Both the position numbers and the translations under genes were made by a program. A stretch of 64,000 nt of DNA, taken from Hyaloperonospora brassicae. Lineage: Eukaryota; Oomycota; Peronosporomycetes; Peronosporales; Peronosporaceae. Each line of letters starts with the position of its first letter. The first letter of the stretch is position 1. The stretch spans positions 36,301-100,300 of the forward strand of contig CANTFL010000490.1 of the NCBI GenBank assembly GCA_947650285.1. Direction: 5' to 3'. Positions 1 to 11,193 of this stretch are shown here, in pieces. Below the pieces are notes generated by a model. That model saw only the letters and a list, made by a program, of their open reading frames with translations. It searched no databases and was not told the origin of the DNA.

Positions 1-128
1 TGCGTCTTTAGTTATGCAGTTGCAGCAGGATAGACTCACGTTGAGATCCTAATAGTTATGCAATCAATGGTTGCAAAGTGTATCGACATGAAAAGAAGGA
101 GGAGTTTCATGATCATCTATTGACATAT

Positions 129-3100
129 TTAATGTGGACAAGAGGTCTGAAAAATCCTGAGCCAGGATATGAGCGCCGGTCGCGGCAGCGGATCGTGGCT
201 GACACCCGCGTAGGGCGGGTGTCCACGGGGCTCTTGAATCAGAAGTTCAAGACAGGCATGAAGTCGGGCCCCTCGTACGGCCGTAGCCGCGGCTCGATGC
301 TCGCGTATTGCAATTGCCCGTAGCTGGCGAACACCGCGTGTCCAGTACATTTGGACACTTGCGGATGGAGTAGTCACGGCTCCTCTAAAGACCGCCGAGT
401 TCCGCTCGGTCCACAAATGTTCTTGGCAGATGGAGCTTAATATGAACCAGATCCGTTCGAATTCTGTTGCTGCGGCGTCAGAGTCATCTTGAAAACGGCT
501 TTGCAACCGCAAACTCAGCTGACGTGGAATGGGCGGGGCTTTGCGATTGGCGCAGTGCTGAAAGAAGGTGGAAAGAACTGCGTTCGTCGCACCCCCACCG
601 GTCCAGTGTCCTATCAAGTGACACCAACACGCTTGCGCGATTGGGCACTCCCAGAAAATGTGCGCCGCTGTCTCTTTGCGTCCCCGGCAGTGCAGCACCG
701 TACGACAACTGTTGTCCAGCGTGCGACCGGCATGGTATAGATTTAGCTGCTTTGTCGCGATACGATAGCATGTCCAGACTTGATACTCCGTTAGCCCGTT
801 TGCGTGTTTCCAAACTTGGGAAGGCGTTTGATTTGATGCAGCTGACTGCCAACTATTCGATACCGCCTGCGCGTCATAGGCCTTCAACCAGGACTGGAGG
901 CCAGGGTGCAGAAGGCGTTTATGAACGTGAAACGCTTGCTTCATAAGCGTTGTCCACACATCTACATTGGCCACCGTCTCTGGCACACTCCAAGGGAAAC
1001 GGTGAAGCTCCGGGTGGGCATGAAACACCAAGGTACGATGGTACGAATGCTCCCAGTAGTTAGACACTTGCTGAGGCGACCCCCGTAATTCTGGTAAATT
1101 CCCGTCAATCGACCAATGGATTCCATTGACATCTTGGCGGAGGCGAATCGCCGAGTTCGCGGACTCGACAGGGTCCCGACAGGACCCGACAATTAAATCA
1201 GCTCGCACCCGGGACCATTTGTAAGCGCGCCGAAACGGCGGTGGATGACGTAAGACGAGCCCGGGCTCTACCGGTCCCGCACCGACAGCAAGGTGGGGTG
1301 ACGAGAGCAGGATCGAAGTCGCCCAACGTTGTAATTTACAATGCATATGCCGAGACGAAGTACCGCCGAGAGACGGGAACGTAAATTGAAATTCATGTGA
1401 CCCCAGTCGCCGAATGCACAGACTGCGCAGTGAACATGGAGGTATCCGGGCATATTTGGCCCGCTCTAGGGGCTTGCCGTCTGGCCCTTGAATCCAAGGA
1501 TTGCCATCCCAGTGAAAGCGGCCCCAGAAAGCGGCTAATGTATCCATCCGGTGATCAGCAACAGCGGGATGGTCAGGAAACGTGTGATGGTATGAAATTA
1601 ACCATTCGTCACCGTCCCACTGACTGCTCGCCCCGACAGACATACGAGCGTGATGCGCGTCCAATCTGGCCCGAATCGACAGCACTTGTTCAGGGGAGGG
1701 TGCTAGGAGCCGTTCGAGATCCTGCGCCAGAGAGGAACGACCAGGTCCTCGCCTGATGTCAAACGTTGTTGAAGCAGACGGATGGAGCGCCGGGACGAGA
1801 GCCGATGTGGAACCTCCCACGCTATATGTCCAGCGCCGCCACGCTGTAAAATATTTGTCATGCGGCTGCGTTAGCCAACGCAACGCGTGCTTCGTCCGCT
1901 GAGTTTTGACGGCTACTTCGAACGAGGCCAGACCAACCCCGCCTGCCTTCTGGGGCGTAAAGAGGAGACCCGGGTTAATTTTGTGCCGACGTACGGCAGG
2001 CACAGAAGCGTGCGCCCACAGGAATTGGCGGTACAGCCGAGATATCTCCGTTCTCGCCCAGCTCGGCACATCGAAGACGGCCGCGGTGAACAGGATAGCC
2101 GGTAAAATGATCGCGTTAAGAATGAGGACACGATTTTGCACACTAGTCGCTACTTTCGCTGCAGTGAGTAGCCGCCGACGGATTTTCTGAAGCCGAAGCG
2201 CCCAGTTTCGATCGAATAATGCCCCTGTCCCCACTTCGTACCCCAGGTATCGCGTTGTCTCTCTGTGTTGTAAGACTGAGATGCCACCATACTGGTGTAG
2301 CCTGATAGCCGTGTTTAAAAAAACCAATTTGCTCTTGGCAGGCTGGGCATGAAGGCCCGAGAGTTGTCCAAATCTAGAGACGAGCTCCAACGCAGGCGCC
2401 AACTGATTGGCATGCTCAAGGAATATGGTGGAGTCGTCCACAAACGCGGAGAATGTATGCACCACCTCGCAGGCCCCGGGCACCGGAATACCCCGGATGG
2501 AGGGCGCCTGGTGAATAGCCAGCCCAAGTAATTCCACCACAAGTAGAAATAAAAGCGGTGCGAGAGGACACCCCTGACGTATTCCGGACCGGACAGGAAC
2601 TGGTTCAGAAAGTTCCCCATTCACCAGAAACCGAGCGGTTGTTCCGGTATGCATCCGGGTGACGAGCGTAATAAACACTTCGTCAAACTGAAAGCTTCGT
2701 AATGCCGCGTATAGAAAATCTCGGTCCACAGTGTCGTACGCCTTGCGAAAGTCAAGTAAGAGAATAGATCGGCTTAAGTCGGCTGATAGATCCGCCCTCT
2801 CCTCCGCTGAAGCGAGTTGGGCAGTCATCATCATGACCAGTTTTTGCATTTGTCTACCTCGAACAAAACCTTGTTGCGATTCCCCGATGAGTGTAGGTAA
2901 GACGCGCTGTAGTCGGGAGGCCAGCACTTTCGCAAAAATTTTGTAGCTGGTTTGGAGCAGAGAGATCGGCCTGTAGTCAAGTGCGTCCGGCGAATCACCC
3001 TTTTTCCGAAGAGGTATAATCATCGCTTCTAGAAAGGAAGGTGGCATAGGAGAACCGTGCAATATTTGATTGCACACGTGCACCAGCGCCGGAGCCAGTA

Positions 3101-3389
3101 AAGCGGACGTATCTTTGTAGAAGTCATTGTTAAGACCGTCCGGCCCTGAAGCTTTGTGACGGCTAAGCTCGGTGATGGCGTGAAGGACTTCAGTCTCAGT
3201 GACGTCAACCATCAGCCCATTATTAGCAGCGGGAGAAATCAAGCGATCGTCAGGCACTGACACAAAGTTCAAGCAACGCTCTTGGTAAAGCTGCCAAGGG
3301 TTCCACCCGATGCACGGCACTAAGAACTGGTGACCATTCCGAAGCGAATTTGTCAGCAATGGATAGGTGTTGCCTAAAGGGCGGCCCAT
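129..3389 (-). CDS. LINE ORF2 fragment: reverse transcriptase plus C-terminal zinc knuckle (partial)
   Basis: An uninterrupted reading frame of 1086 codons. It should encode the enzyme that copies element RNA at the nicked target site. Visible RT blocks in order are the fingers motif KASGPDGL (residues 79-86), LLDFRKAYDTVDRDF (about 211-225), RSGIRQGCPLAP (267-278) and the catalytic box FVDD (316-319, the usual F/YxDD). Near the C-terminus a Cys/His cluster around SCRTVLHC and HIFWEC matches the zf-RVT domain of plant and oomycete LINEs. The first Met is probably not the original start, because family ORF2 proteins begin with an endonuclease missing here. The long open frame suggests recent insertion or recent truncation. 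The RT family is secure; activity is doubtful without the endonuclease. Confidence 0.88.
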   Translation of the reverse strand: MGRPLGNTYPLLTNSLRNGHQFLVPCIGWNPWQLYQERCLNFVSVPDDRLISPAANNGLMVDVTETEVLHAITELSRHKASGPDGLNNDFYKDTSALLAPALVHVCNQILHGSPMPPSFLEAMIIPLRKKGDSPDALDYRPISLLQTSYKIFAKVLASRLQRVLPTLIGESQQGFVRGRQMQKLVMMMTAQLASAEERADLSADLSRSILLLDFRKAYDTVDRDFLYAALRSFQFDEVFITLVTRMHTGTTARFLVNGELSEPVPVRSGIRQGCPLAPLLFLLVVELLGLAIHQAPSIRGIPVPGACEVVHTFSAFVDDSTIFLEHANQLAPALELVSRFGQLSGLHAQPAKSKLVFLNTAIRLHQYGGISVLQHRETTRYLGYEVGTGALFDRNWALRLQKIRRRLLTAAKVATSVQNRVLILNAIILPAILFTAAVFDVPSWARTEISRLYRQFLWAHASVPAVRRHKINPGLLFTPQKAGGVGLASFEVAVKTQRTKHALRWLTQPHDKYFTAWRRWTYSVGGSTSALVPALHPSASTTFDIRRGPGRSSLAQDLERLLAPSPEQVLSIRARLDAHHARMSVGASSQWDGDEWLISYHHTFPDHPAVADHRMDTLAAFWGRFHWDGNPWIQGPDGKPLERAKYARIPPCSLRSLCIRRLGSHEFQFTFPSLGGTSSRHMHCKLQRWATSILLSSPHLAVGAGPVEPGLVLRHPPPFRRAYKWSRVRADLIVGSCRDPVESANSAIRLRQDVNGIHWSIDGNLPELRGSPQQVSNYWEHSYHRTLVFHAHPELHRFPWSVPETVANVDVWTTLMKQAFHVHKRLLHPGLQSWLKAYDAQAVSNSWQSAASNQTPSQVWKHANGLTEYQVWTCYRIATKQLNLYHAGRTLDNSCRTVLHCRGRKETAAHIFWECPIAQACWCHLIGHWTGGGATNAVLSTFFQHCANRKAPPIPRQLSLRLQSRFQDDSDAAATEFERIWFILSSICQEHLWTERNSAVFRGAVTTPSASVQMYWTRGVRQLRAIAIREHRAAATAVRGARLHACLELLIQEPRGHPPYAGVSHDPLPRPALISWLRIFQTSCPH

Positions 3390-3573
3390 GAATGCGAGCG
3401 ATATTCGTAACTGTTTGTACGCGCTCCCAATCTGCGACTCGCTTAAACGACCATCGGAGGCGTATCGACATGAAAAGAATCAAAATGCGCATCCAGGTCC
3501 TACGTATCTTTAGAGAATGAGATCCATTACACTGTTTGTCTGCAAGAAGCCCAGCTACCGTATGTCGATCCAC
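3390..3573 (-). pseudogene. Frame-shifted LINE segment upstream of RT
   Basis: This stretch lies in another frame from the RT ORF and overlaps its 5' end (the shifted frame continues to 3250). It reads like the endonuclease-RT linker of LINE ORF2 (aromatic and basic residues, then a segment leading into the RT N-terminus). The frame change shows the 5' side of ORF2 is broken. Similarity is weak and the boundary is a judgement by eye. Confidence 0.4.
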
Positions 3574-3773
3574 GAAGACACGGTCGCAAGGTCTGAGTGG
3601 ACACGACGCTCAAGCCAGTGTATGTATCTGGCCAGCAGTAATCGTCTCAGATGCTACGCCGAAACACTGGACCATGACGTGCACCCTTCTCGTTTAGCCA
3701 CAAATCACCAAACCAGCTCCGACGACGTTTACATTCGCAGTGTCGTATCATATGCAGTTGTATGAGCCAATTT

Positions 3774-5169
3774 CAATTTGAGCTTTTGTGCACTTGTGAC
3801 CTAGCGTTAAAGACCTTCAGCAAGTTGGACTACCGACCCTTTGTGGTGAAAAGTTTCCATTAGTTGACATAAATGGGTCTCACTTTAAAATGGGAGACCT
3901 TCATGCGGCTGCTTATGATACGCGAGGCAGCGCAGCTTGTGAACGACAAGGGGAGCACCAACCTCGGCGCCCCGGGGTGCGGGGCATGGCGTCAGCTTGT
4001 GTCACCATATACATGGGTTCTGCGAATTACATCGGCCTTCAGATCGCCGGTCTGGTCGCCACGCGTGCTCCCGGCCTCGCGAAAGCGAACCGGTCTAGTG
4101 CGTGATATGGGAGGACCCGGTCAGCTGCGTCAGGGGTCCATCGGTATAGATCGGAGTGGTATTCTTTTTTATGCGACATCATCGCCCTGTCTCCTCCCGG
4201 ACTGGATAATTGATTTGCGTGCCCTCTGCGGAGTGTCCTCTGCGACGCCCGACGTCTAGAGCCAGCAGATTGAGGTAGTAAAGATGAGAATGATGGAGTA
4301 AATCTTAAAATCAGTACCACAGTGTACAAAAGTCCCAAACCAATACTATACTCAACTTAAGTATATAAACACACTACACAGTGTCAACTACATAAATCTT
4401 AACTGCAACATGAAATAGGAACTGCTTGATTGCTAAGGAGAGCGAGTCGGTAGTAAGTGAAGCAGGCAATGGCAGCAAGTGCGGCAAAAAGTAAGTTATA
4501 ATACATTTGATTGGCCCTTTCGTGTCCAATGCTAACAATTCATGTAGGTACCAGCTCCAACCGTGCCTCTTTTAAATCGTCATGTACGCAGCTGTAGAAG
4601 CCTCAAATATCGTGTCCGACCAATCTCTCCCTTAAGGACCAGCAATGATCGTTCGGGATGAACGATTGTGGTAACATCGGTGGTCAGGGAAGCACGCCTA
4701 GGCTCGGCGGTCTAATGGCCTAGACCCTATTACGAGCTTTGATGCTGGAAAGAGCGGAGTTGTCAAGAACGTGTGAAGCCCTATGGGTATACCCAGGCCC
4801 GACAACCTCGCAGCTGGTTAAACTGGAGCCGACATACATGTGGGCACTGGCCTGCCCGTTCCGTATAACCAAGGTCATAAAGGCATCTACGGGTACGATG
4901 TACGTAAGATACGCATCCAAATATTGCCGCTAATGGCGGCCAGGGACCGCACCCTCCACAGTCTTCCCAACATCCAACCGCAGCACGAGTACGCCAGCCA
5001 AAGCAACTACAAGCACTACGATACCATAAGTGATGATGATGCGAATGGCACCATCGACGAGCGGCAGATATTTGCTTCGGCTATTTTTGGCGTCATTTTC
5101 GGTACACCGGCCCCAATGCCTACGGCTCGACGTGTCGGGGCAAACGCACGCTCCACGATTACTGCTACC
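3774..5169. other. No recognisable gene
   Basis: Several ORFs of 60-130 codons exist (for example 3873-4259 and 4840-5193, both plus). None shows a motif I recognise, and both strands are about equally open. A short Ser/Thr/Pro-rich reading at about 4947-5028 might be a degraded low-complexity protein segment. I cannot assign a function. Confidence 0.5.
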
Positions 5170-5625
5170 TATAACGGGTCAGCCTGTACATAAAAAGTGG
5201 ATCGAAAGTACCAATTTTTGAATATTATCTATTCCGATATTAATCAATTAACATCACTCGTTGTCGGAATATTACCTTTAAGGTTTATATCCGTGGAGGG
5301 GTCCACTTCTTGGTTGAAGTACCGTGTACATCACCTAATTTACTTATCAATCGCTGCTGGATGTGCGCAATGGGTGGTGGGTAGGAGACCCACATAGGAC
5401 ACAGTAGTTCAATATAGTTAGACTAAGACGAATGATGATTTAGTAAGAAGGAACTATATTAAATCACAGTTCAACTTTTTTCTCAAGACAGAGCTTTCGG
5501 GTCCTGTATTGATTTGGTCGCGCTTTCTAACGCCACGTGCACGTGACGTCGGGCGTATGCACCCTTCTATTCTTACCAATACAAGTCCTTGCTCAGTTAT
5601 CTAGGCACGAGCGTGCCCCGTTACA
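5170..5625 (+). repeat. 5' LTR of gypsy copy 1 (diverged)
   Basis: The right end GTGCCCCGTTACA at about 5613-5625 is identical to the LTR end of the young element, and the head around 5170-5190 aligns with its start. Conserved internal blocks include GCGCAATGGGTGG near 5367 and the CACGTG-containing stretch near 5534. Overall similarity to the young LTR is low, so the copy is old or belongs to a sister subfamily. Confidence 0.7.
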
Positions 5626-5627
5626 CC

Positions 5628-5640
5628 TGGTAGCACCTTG
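5628..5640 (+). promoter_or_regulatory. Primer binding site of gypsy copy 1
   Basis: TGGTAGCACC starts 2 nt after the LTR end. The first 8 nt, TGGTAGCA, fit the 3' end of a eukaryotic initiator Met tRNA. The young copy has the same site. Confidence 0.6.
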
Positions 5641-5799
5641 TAGTCCTTCCAACGACCACCTACCTTATCCATCATGAACATGAGGTATGAGGAAGAGAGC
5701 TTTCACGCCACTCGTGAAAGCTCCGCCCATTTGAGTGACCTTAAATGGTCCGCAATTGGGTGAATGAACTCTATCGTGGGCGACATTGGCGCTACCGTT

Positions 5800-6825
5800 A
5801 TGTTGAAGTATCTTGACAGGGACCAACAGCATGCCTACATCGCCAGGTTCATTCAATATGAACTTGTTACCGAACGGGAGAAAGTAGCCTTGCTTCACCA
5901 GCAAGGCTTTAAACAGGCTGAGCAGTAGAGAACTCGGTGCTCAATAGACAGAGATGCTGAGACAGCAGCAATTTAATGCTGCTGTGGGCGGGACGACGCA
6001 CACGCGTCGCCCCTAAATCTTAAAGGTTAAGATCTACAAGTACAGAGGAGTCGAGGAAGGCTCCTTTTTTGTTTTGGTATGTCAAATTGGACAGAGCCAT
6101 AAGGTCACGTCGTATCGACGACAAGAATATGAAACAAACACTTGCTCAATCCCACTTGGCAGGACGTGTCAAGACTTGGTCCTTAGGACTGGAGATGAGC
6201 AACCCATATTCTTTTGAGCCGCTCGGATCCTTCAAGACCGAGCTCAAACGCACGTTTGAGCCGCCAATATCAGAGTTCTGAGCTCGATCGGAGCTTTTAC
6301 AACTCAAACAAGGTAAGCGTGATGTGCACGCTTACGCTCAGCATATTAGAATCCTTGCGAGTAGTATAACGGAAAACTCGGTAAATAAACACACGTTGAT
6401 TCTCGTGTTTGCGCAAGGGCTCTCAGAGGGACCCGTTAGAAATCACCTGTTTCGCCTTGAGCTGAATGGTCGAGAAATTGCTAGCGCACTAGCGATACAA
6501 GAAGATTTTAGCATGAAACGAGATCACGCTAGCTCAATCTCTTATCGTCCACCGAGACGACAAGGGACCGTAGGTCCAGAAGCAATGAACCTCTGCTATG
6601 TTGAGAGCGAGAGACCTCGCTCTTCAAACAACAAGCGATTGCATAGGTGCAATAGCTGCCAGATGTTAGGAAACTACGCTTACGAGTGTAGTGTCCCACG
6701 CCTAGTACCAAACAGTACTGAGCGAAATGACCGACCATTTACCAAATAGAGCAATGGGCGTAGTACCGACGCTGTTGCGAAGCCGCAACAGCGAGACGGA
6801 CCATCGAACAATGGTCGGGGTCAGT
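5800..6825 (+). pseudogene. gag of gypsy copy 1, broken
   Basis: The ATG at 5800 aligns with the gag start of the young element (similar opening LKYLDRDQQH against LEFLDRDQQH). Recognisable blocks are the AQSHLAGRVKTWSLGLE segment (about 6145-6195), the retrotransposon gag core at 6310-6500 and a zinc-knuckle relic CNSCQMLGNYAYEC (about 6651-6692), in which the knuckle histidine is replaced by Asn. Stops and shifts at about 5925, 6060 and 6281 break the frame. Around the shift site in young gag this copy reads RRIDDKNMK without interruption, which helps locate the indel in the young copy. Confidence 0.8.
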
Positions 6826-6877
6826 AGGGGCGGAGCGCCCTGCTGATCCAGCAACCTCAAGAGAATTTGCAAATCTC

Positions 6878-9800
6878 TTGACGAAAGTTGCTCCAGATAC
6901 ACAATCATTGTGTGTCTCTGCACCTGGTGATGACGTTTCGCTCATCACCATGAAGTTGGAAGCGACAAATGATTTGTCGCTTCGTGCCCTAGTAGACTGT
7001 GGGGCGTCGAACAACTTTGTTCGTCGCCAGTCACTAGAGGGTCGTAGGCTCAAGTTCGTTGAGGGCGACATTCCCCTCACGAGGATGACGGTGCGCCTTG
7101 CAACAGGCACATCGATTACCGTTGAGAAACGTGTAGTAGGAATCCACTACATGTTAGGGGGCGAACAGTACGATGATGACTTCACCGTACTAGATCTGGA
7201 TGACAAATTTGATGTAATCCTGGGATTACCTTGGCTCAGAAAGTACGAGCCAAGGGTGAGCTGGCAGCATCGATCTGTAAAGATGCCTGCTGCTTGTTCA
7301 TCAGATGGCCATCTGATGAACATCTTGGAGCGTCCACAAGCGTGTGGATGTTCTGCGAGTGAGTGCGATGGCCTGACTTGCGGTACGGTCGTTGGCACGA
7401 CTGCACAAGATCACAGTGTAGTTAATCACTACACTGTGGAGCAAGCTCCCGGCGGCTGTACAGAAGTACAGGCTGAGCCGAAGGTCCACCACTCGAATTA
7501 GTCGAGTGGACCGGGACATGGCTGCATGCCTAGCGGGCAGCATCTTAGAAGAAAGAAGTCTGTTGCCTCCAAAGGGCAACATGGACATCCTAGGTCGACT
7601 GGAGAGTCGACCGTAGAGGATCGGTGCCTGACTGTGGTTGCACAGCCACAGTCAGAAGACGTCGAGGGAATAAGTCCCCACGTACTTGAGGAAGGAATTC
7701 CTAAAGAGTCACTTGCTGAAGGATTAGGCCTTCAGCAAACTGTGGAAAAAAGTTCCCAGGAAGATACCGAGACGTTGAACGTCTTGGTTATTGACGGATC
7801 AAGCGTAGGCGCTTATACGCTTGATCTGATTGTGCCTCCGAAGTTAACTTCGGAGATAACTCAATTGCCAATGCTAGAACCGAAACGGTTCTTGCGTAAT
7901 CTGCGTAGTGGCAAAGTCAAGCAGATCTGCATACTCGTCACAGAGGACGAGTATGTGACCGACATTCGGTCGGCAACAGTATTTGCTGAGAACGAACGGG
8001 CTCTCAGCAGCTCATCGATGGACGAAAGTGTCCTCGATGAGAAGACTCGGATTGAGCGATACGCGTCCCAATCTTGGGAGTCACTTCAATCAAATCCTTT
8101 GTATAAGGATTTGATCGAATTCAGGGATGTGTTCCCTGAATCCGTACCTTGCGAGTTGCCTAAGGACAAAGGCACTCGACATGAGATCGAGCTCAACACC
8201 GGGCTCGAAGTACTGTGTCATGAAGCAGTGGCCACTGCCTTGCGAACAAGTACTGGCGATCGACAAGTTCTTTGCCGATCGCTTAGCAGCGGGCCATGTG
8301 AGGGAATCGACATCCCCTCACAGCTCTCCGACCTTCTGGGTGCGAAAGGCCACATGAGGATGGCGGATAGTGCACGCACTCAACAAGTTGAATGATGCAA
8401 CGGTACCGACTCAGACTCCGAAACCGAGAAAGGACTTTATCATAGATGGTATGTCTAAGAGTACCATCTTCTCGTCCATGGAAATGATGAATGGCTTCTA
8501 TCAGATCCTCATGGATGAACGGGAAATACCGTACACAGCAGCAGGCACTACCAGAGGTATGCTGTGGGGGTGGATAGTGATGCCACAGGGGCTGAGAAAT
8601 GCCCCTGCTACTTTTAACAGATGTGTTACAAATCTGTTGAGACCGGAGCGGGATTTCGCATCGAGTTACTTTGACGATGTGTTCGTCCATACTTGAGCTA
8701 TGAACGAAACGACGGACGTAGAAGCTCACAGAGCTCACATTCGTCAGGTTCTTCAACTTATACGCAACATAGGCTATACATTAACATCAAGAAGTGTATA
8801 TTAACTGATAGCGAAATATTACTTCTTGAGTGCTTCGTGGGTAAACACGGCGTACGCCCTGATCCCGAACAGATCAAGGCGATCGCCGACTGAACTGTGC
8901 CAGTCTATTTCAAGGGGCTCGCGGCGTACTTGCACAAGTACTCGCGCAAATACGTCATGATAACTGTGCATATTTCTTGTTTACTCAAGAAAGATGTGAA
9001 GTGGTCATGTAACGCTGACTGTCAGCGTTCCTTTATAAGTATAAAGCGGAGCTTGATGCAATTGCCGATACTGGCGATTGCAGATTAGGATATACCATTT
9101 CATTTGGTCTGTGACGCCAGCGATTTTGCAATCGGCTGTGCGTTGATGCAATTAGACGCAGATGGCGCAGAACGCGTCATCTGTTATCAATCACGTCAGC
9201 TGCAAGCAGCTGAGCTAAATTACTCAGTGCTTGACGAAGAAAGCCTTGCCATGAATTACTTACTGGCTAAGTTCCGCGTCTGTCTCTTGGGGGATAGACC
9301 GATCATTGTCTATACGTACCAGGCGTTACATCGCACGGCCGTAAACTGTCCACACTTCTCGCAAAGGATGGCGAGGTGGCTGTCCTTCTTCGCGAAGTAT
9401 AACTTCTCCGTGAAGTACAAGCCAGGACGACTTAATGTCGTCGCTGATGCGTTGTCACGTCGGCCCGACTTCGAGCCAACGTCCCGAGTCAACAGTGAGG
9501 CTTTGCCCACTGTTGCGACACTGTCCATCAGTGTGTTGTCTTCACCTTTACTTGACGACGTGCGGAAGCATACGCAGGAGACACGAATCTCCTCCGTTTG
9601 ATGGGTCATCTTGCGAACCCATCCCCGAAATCCTTGTCGTATTTGCCGGCCCTGTACCGTTCCTCTTTGAATCGGTACACGACTCGCAATGGCCTGCTGT
9701 ACTATACAGCAGTTGCCGACGACACGTCTCGTGTCGTTGTTTCCGATCACGATGAATTGCGATTACGCATCATGTTCGAATGTCACGATGCACCGTCTGG

Positions 9801-11190
9801 AGGGCATCGTGGCCGAGAAAAGACTTACCTCACGGTCAGTCGTTACTTTTACTGGCCCACCAGTATCATTTTGTCCGCAAGTACATTCGTTCTTGCGAGG
9901 TCTGTCAACGTGTAAAGCCTAGCCCTTCATCCCGTGCGCCACTACAACCTCTGCCGGTCCCGGCAGAGTGCTGGCAGTACGTTTCAGTGGACTTCATCTT
10001 CAAATTCTCCGAAGACGCTCACAAGAATTATGATATTCTTGTGTTTGTGGACCGGTTCACCAAGATGGTACGTCTTACTGCAGTTGCCAAGTCGATCACA
10101 ACAGAAGTCTGTTTTCGTGTCTTTATCGACACGATATTTCGACTCCACGGGTTACCCTGTGAACTCGTGTCAAAAAGTCACCCTCAATTCACGGCAGAAT
10201 TTTGGCAATCCGTGTTCCGTTAACTTGGAACGCGGTTGAAGATATCAACATCTGACCATACCGAAACAGATGGTCAGCCGGAATGTGAAATCGTGTTCTC
10301 GACGAGATCCTCCGAGAATACGTTCATTCGTTCTCTAGTTGGAGCGAGTTTCCACCATTAAAAGGACTTCGCCATAAAGTATTCGGTGCATACTTCAACT
10401 CAGCATACACCCTTCTTCTTGAATGGCTTACGCCATCCGCGTCTATTCTCCCTAGTAGAGTGTGACTATTGAAAAAGGGGAAGAGACCCAAGAGAGCAAA
10501 ACCGGTTAACCCTTACTCATCACGTGTCGACGCTAACGTCGTCACGTATGATGCCGATGTCGATCAGGTCGACATCGATGAAGAAGATCACATCAATATT
10601 GCGACGACGCTATTTTATGATACCGATGAGGATGACGATGCTGTTTTTTAGCTCGCCAGCGACTATTCCAGCGAGGATGGTGACACTCTCACTGATGAAC
10701 AGGAAGCGGGCATGACTTTTCCTGCAGTTCGCACAAGACGAACTGACGAAAACAATTTCTTGTCAGCAGAAGGATTGATACTGGCTAGACAAGCAGTGGT
10801 CCGTTTCTTGCAAGACTTTGTCGCTTATGCGGTGGACTGGTAGACACGAAATGCTGACAAAATTGGAAGAGCAAATGCTCTTTGCTTTTTAAAAGGCAAA
10901 TTAGTCCTACTTTATACAGTATTACTACCTGGACACGTCGTGACAAACGTGGGTAGCAGCAAATTACTGCCCAATTACATTGGCCCATTTAGTGTGATGC
11001 GCCGATAAGGCAACGCATGCACGATCTATCTGCCACGTAGGATGCGCACGCAGCCTTCGTTTAACGTGTATCTTCTCCTCCCGTACTGTCAGTACGAGGC
11101 CCATACCGACGATGAAGGTAGCCCCACGTTCAAAAATATCCACCATATTTTTGCGTTCGTGCTCCAGTCGTTCAGTTTGGTCGCGTAGTC
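6878..11190 (+). pseudogene. pol of gypsy copy 1, broken (PR-RT-RNaseH-INT)
   Basis: Aligned with the young pol in order: protease with VDCGASNNF (about 6992-7018), RT with YFDDVFVH (about 8670-8693), RNase H beginning VCDASDFAIGCAL (about 9105), integrase with the CEVCQRVK zinc residues in a shifted frame near 9900 and a first catalytic segment SVDFIFKF near 9985, then an acidic linker at 10,540-10,650. Stops at 7499, 8393, 8694 and many later ones show it is dead. The aligned segment reading VFIDTIFRLHG near 10,120-10,150 shows the ancestral state at the T-run where the young copy carries an extra base. Confidence 0.85.
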
Positions 11191-11193
11191 ACC

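Larger units (their letters stand above)
129..3770 (-). mobile_element. LINE-type non-LTR retrotransposon, 5'-truncated
   Basis: The minus strand holds an RT ORF followed by a cysteine/histidine zinc-binding tail, the layout of a LINE ORF2. Upstream, at about 3390-3770, weak remnants of the region between endonuclease and RT appear in shifted frames. No ORF1 or complete apurinic-type endonuclease is visible, so the copy looks 5'-truncated or decayed at its 5' end. No poly(A) or simple-repeat tail is seen beyond the stop at 129. The upstream limit is approximate. Confidence 0.8.

Noticed and set aside
4840..5193. Secreted effector-like gene
   Set aside because: No signal peptide or RXLR/CRN motif visible, and the frame runs into the gypsy copy 1 LTR.
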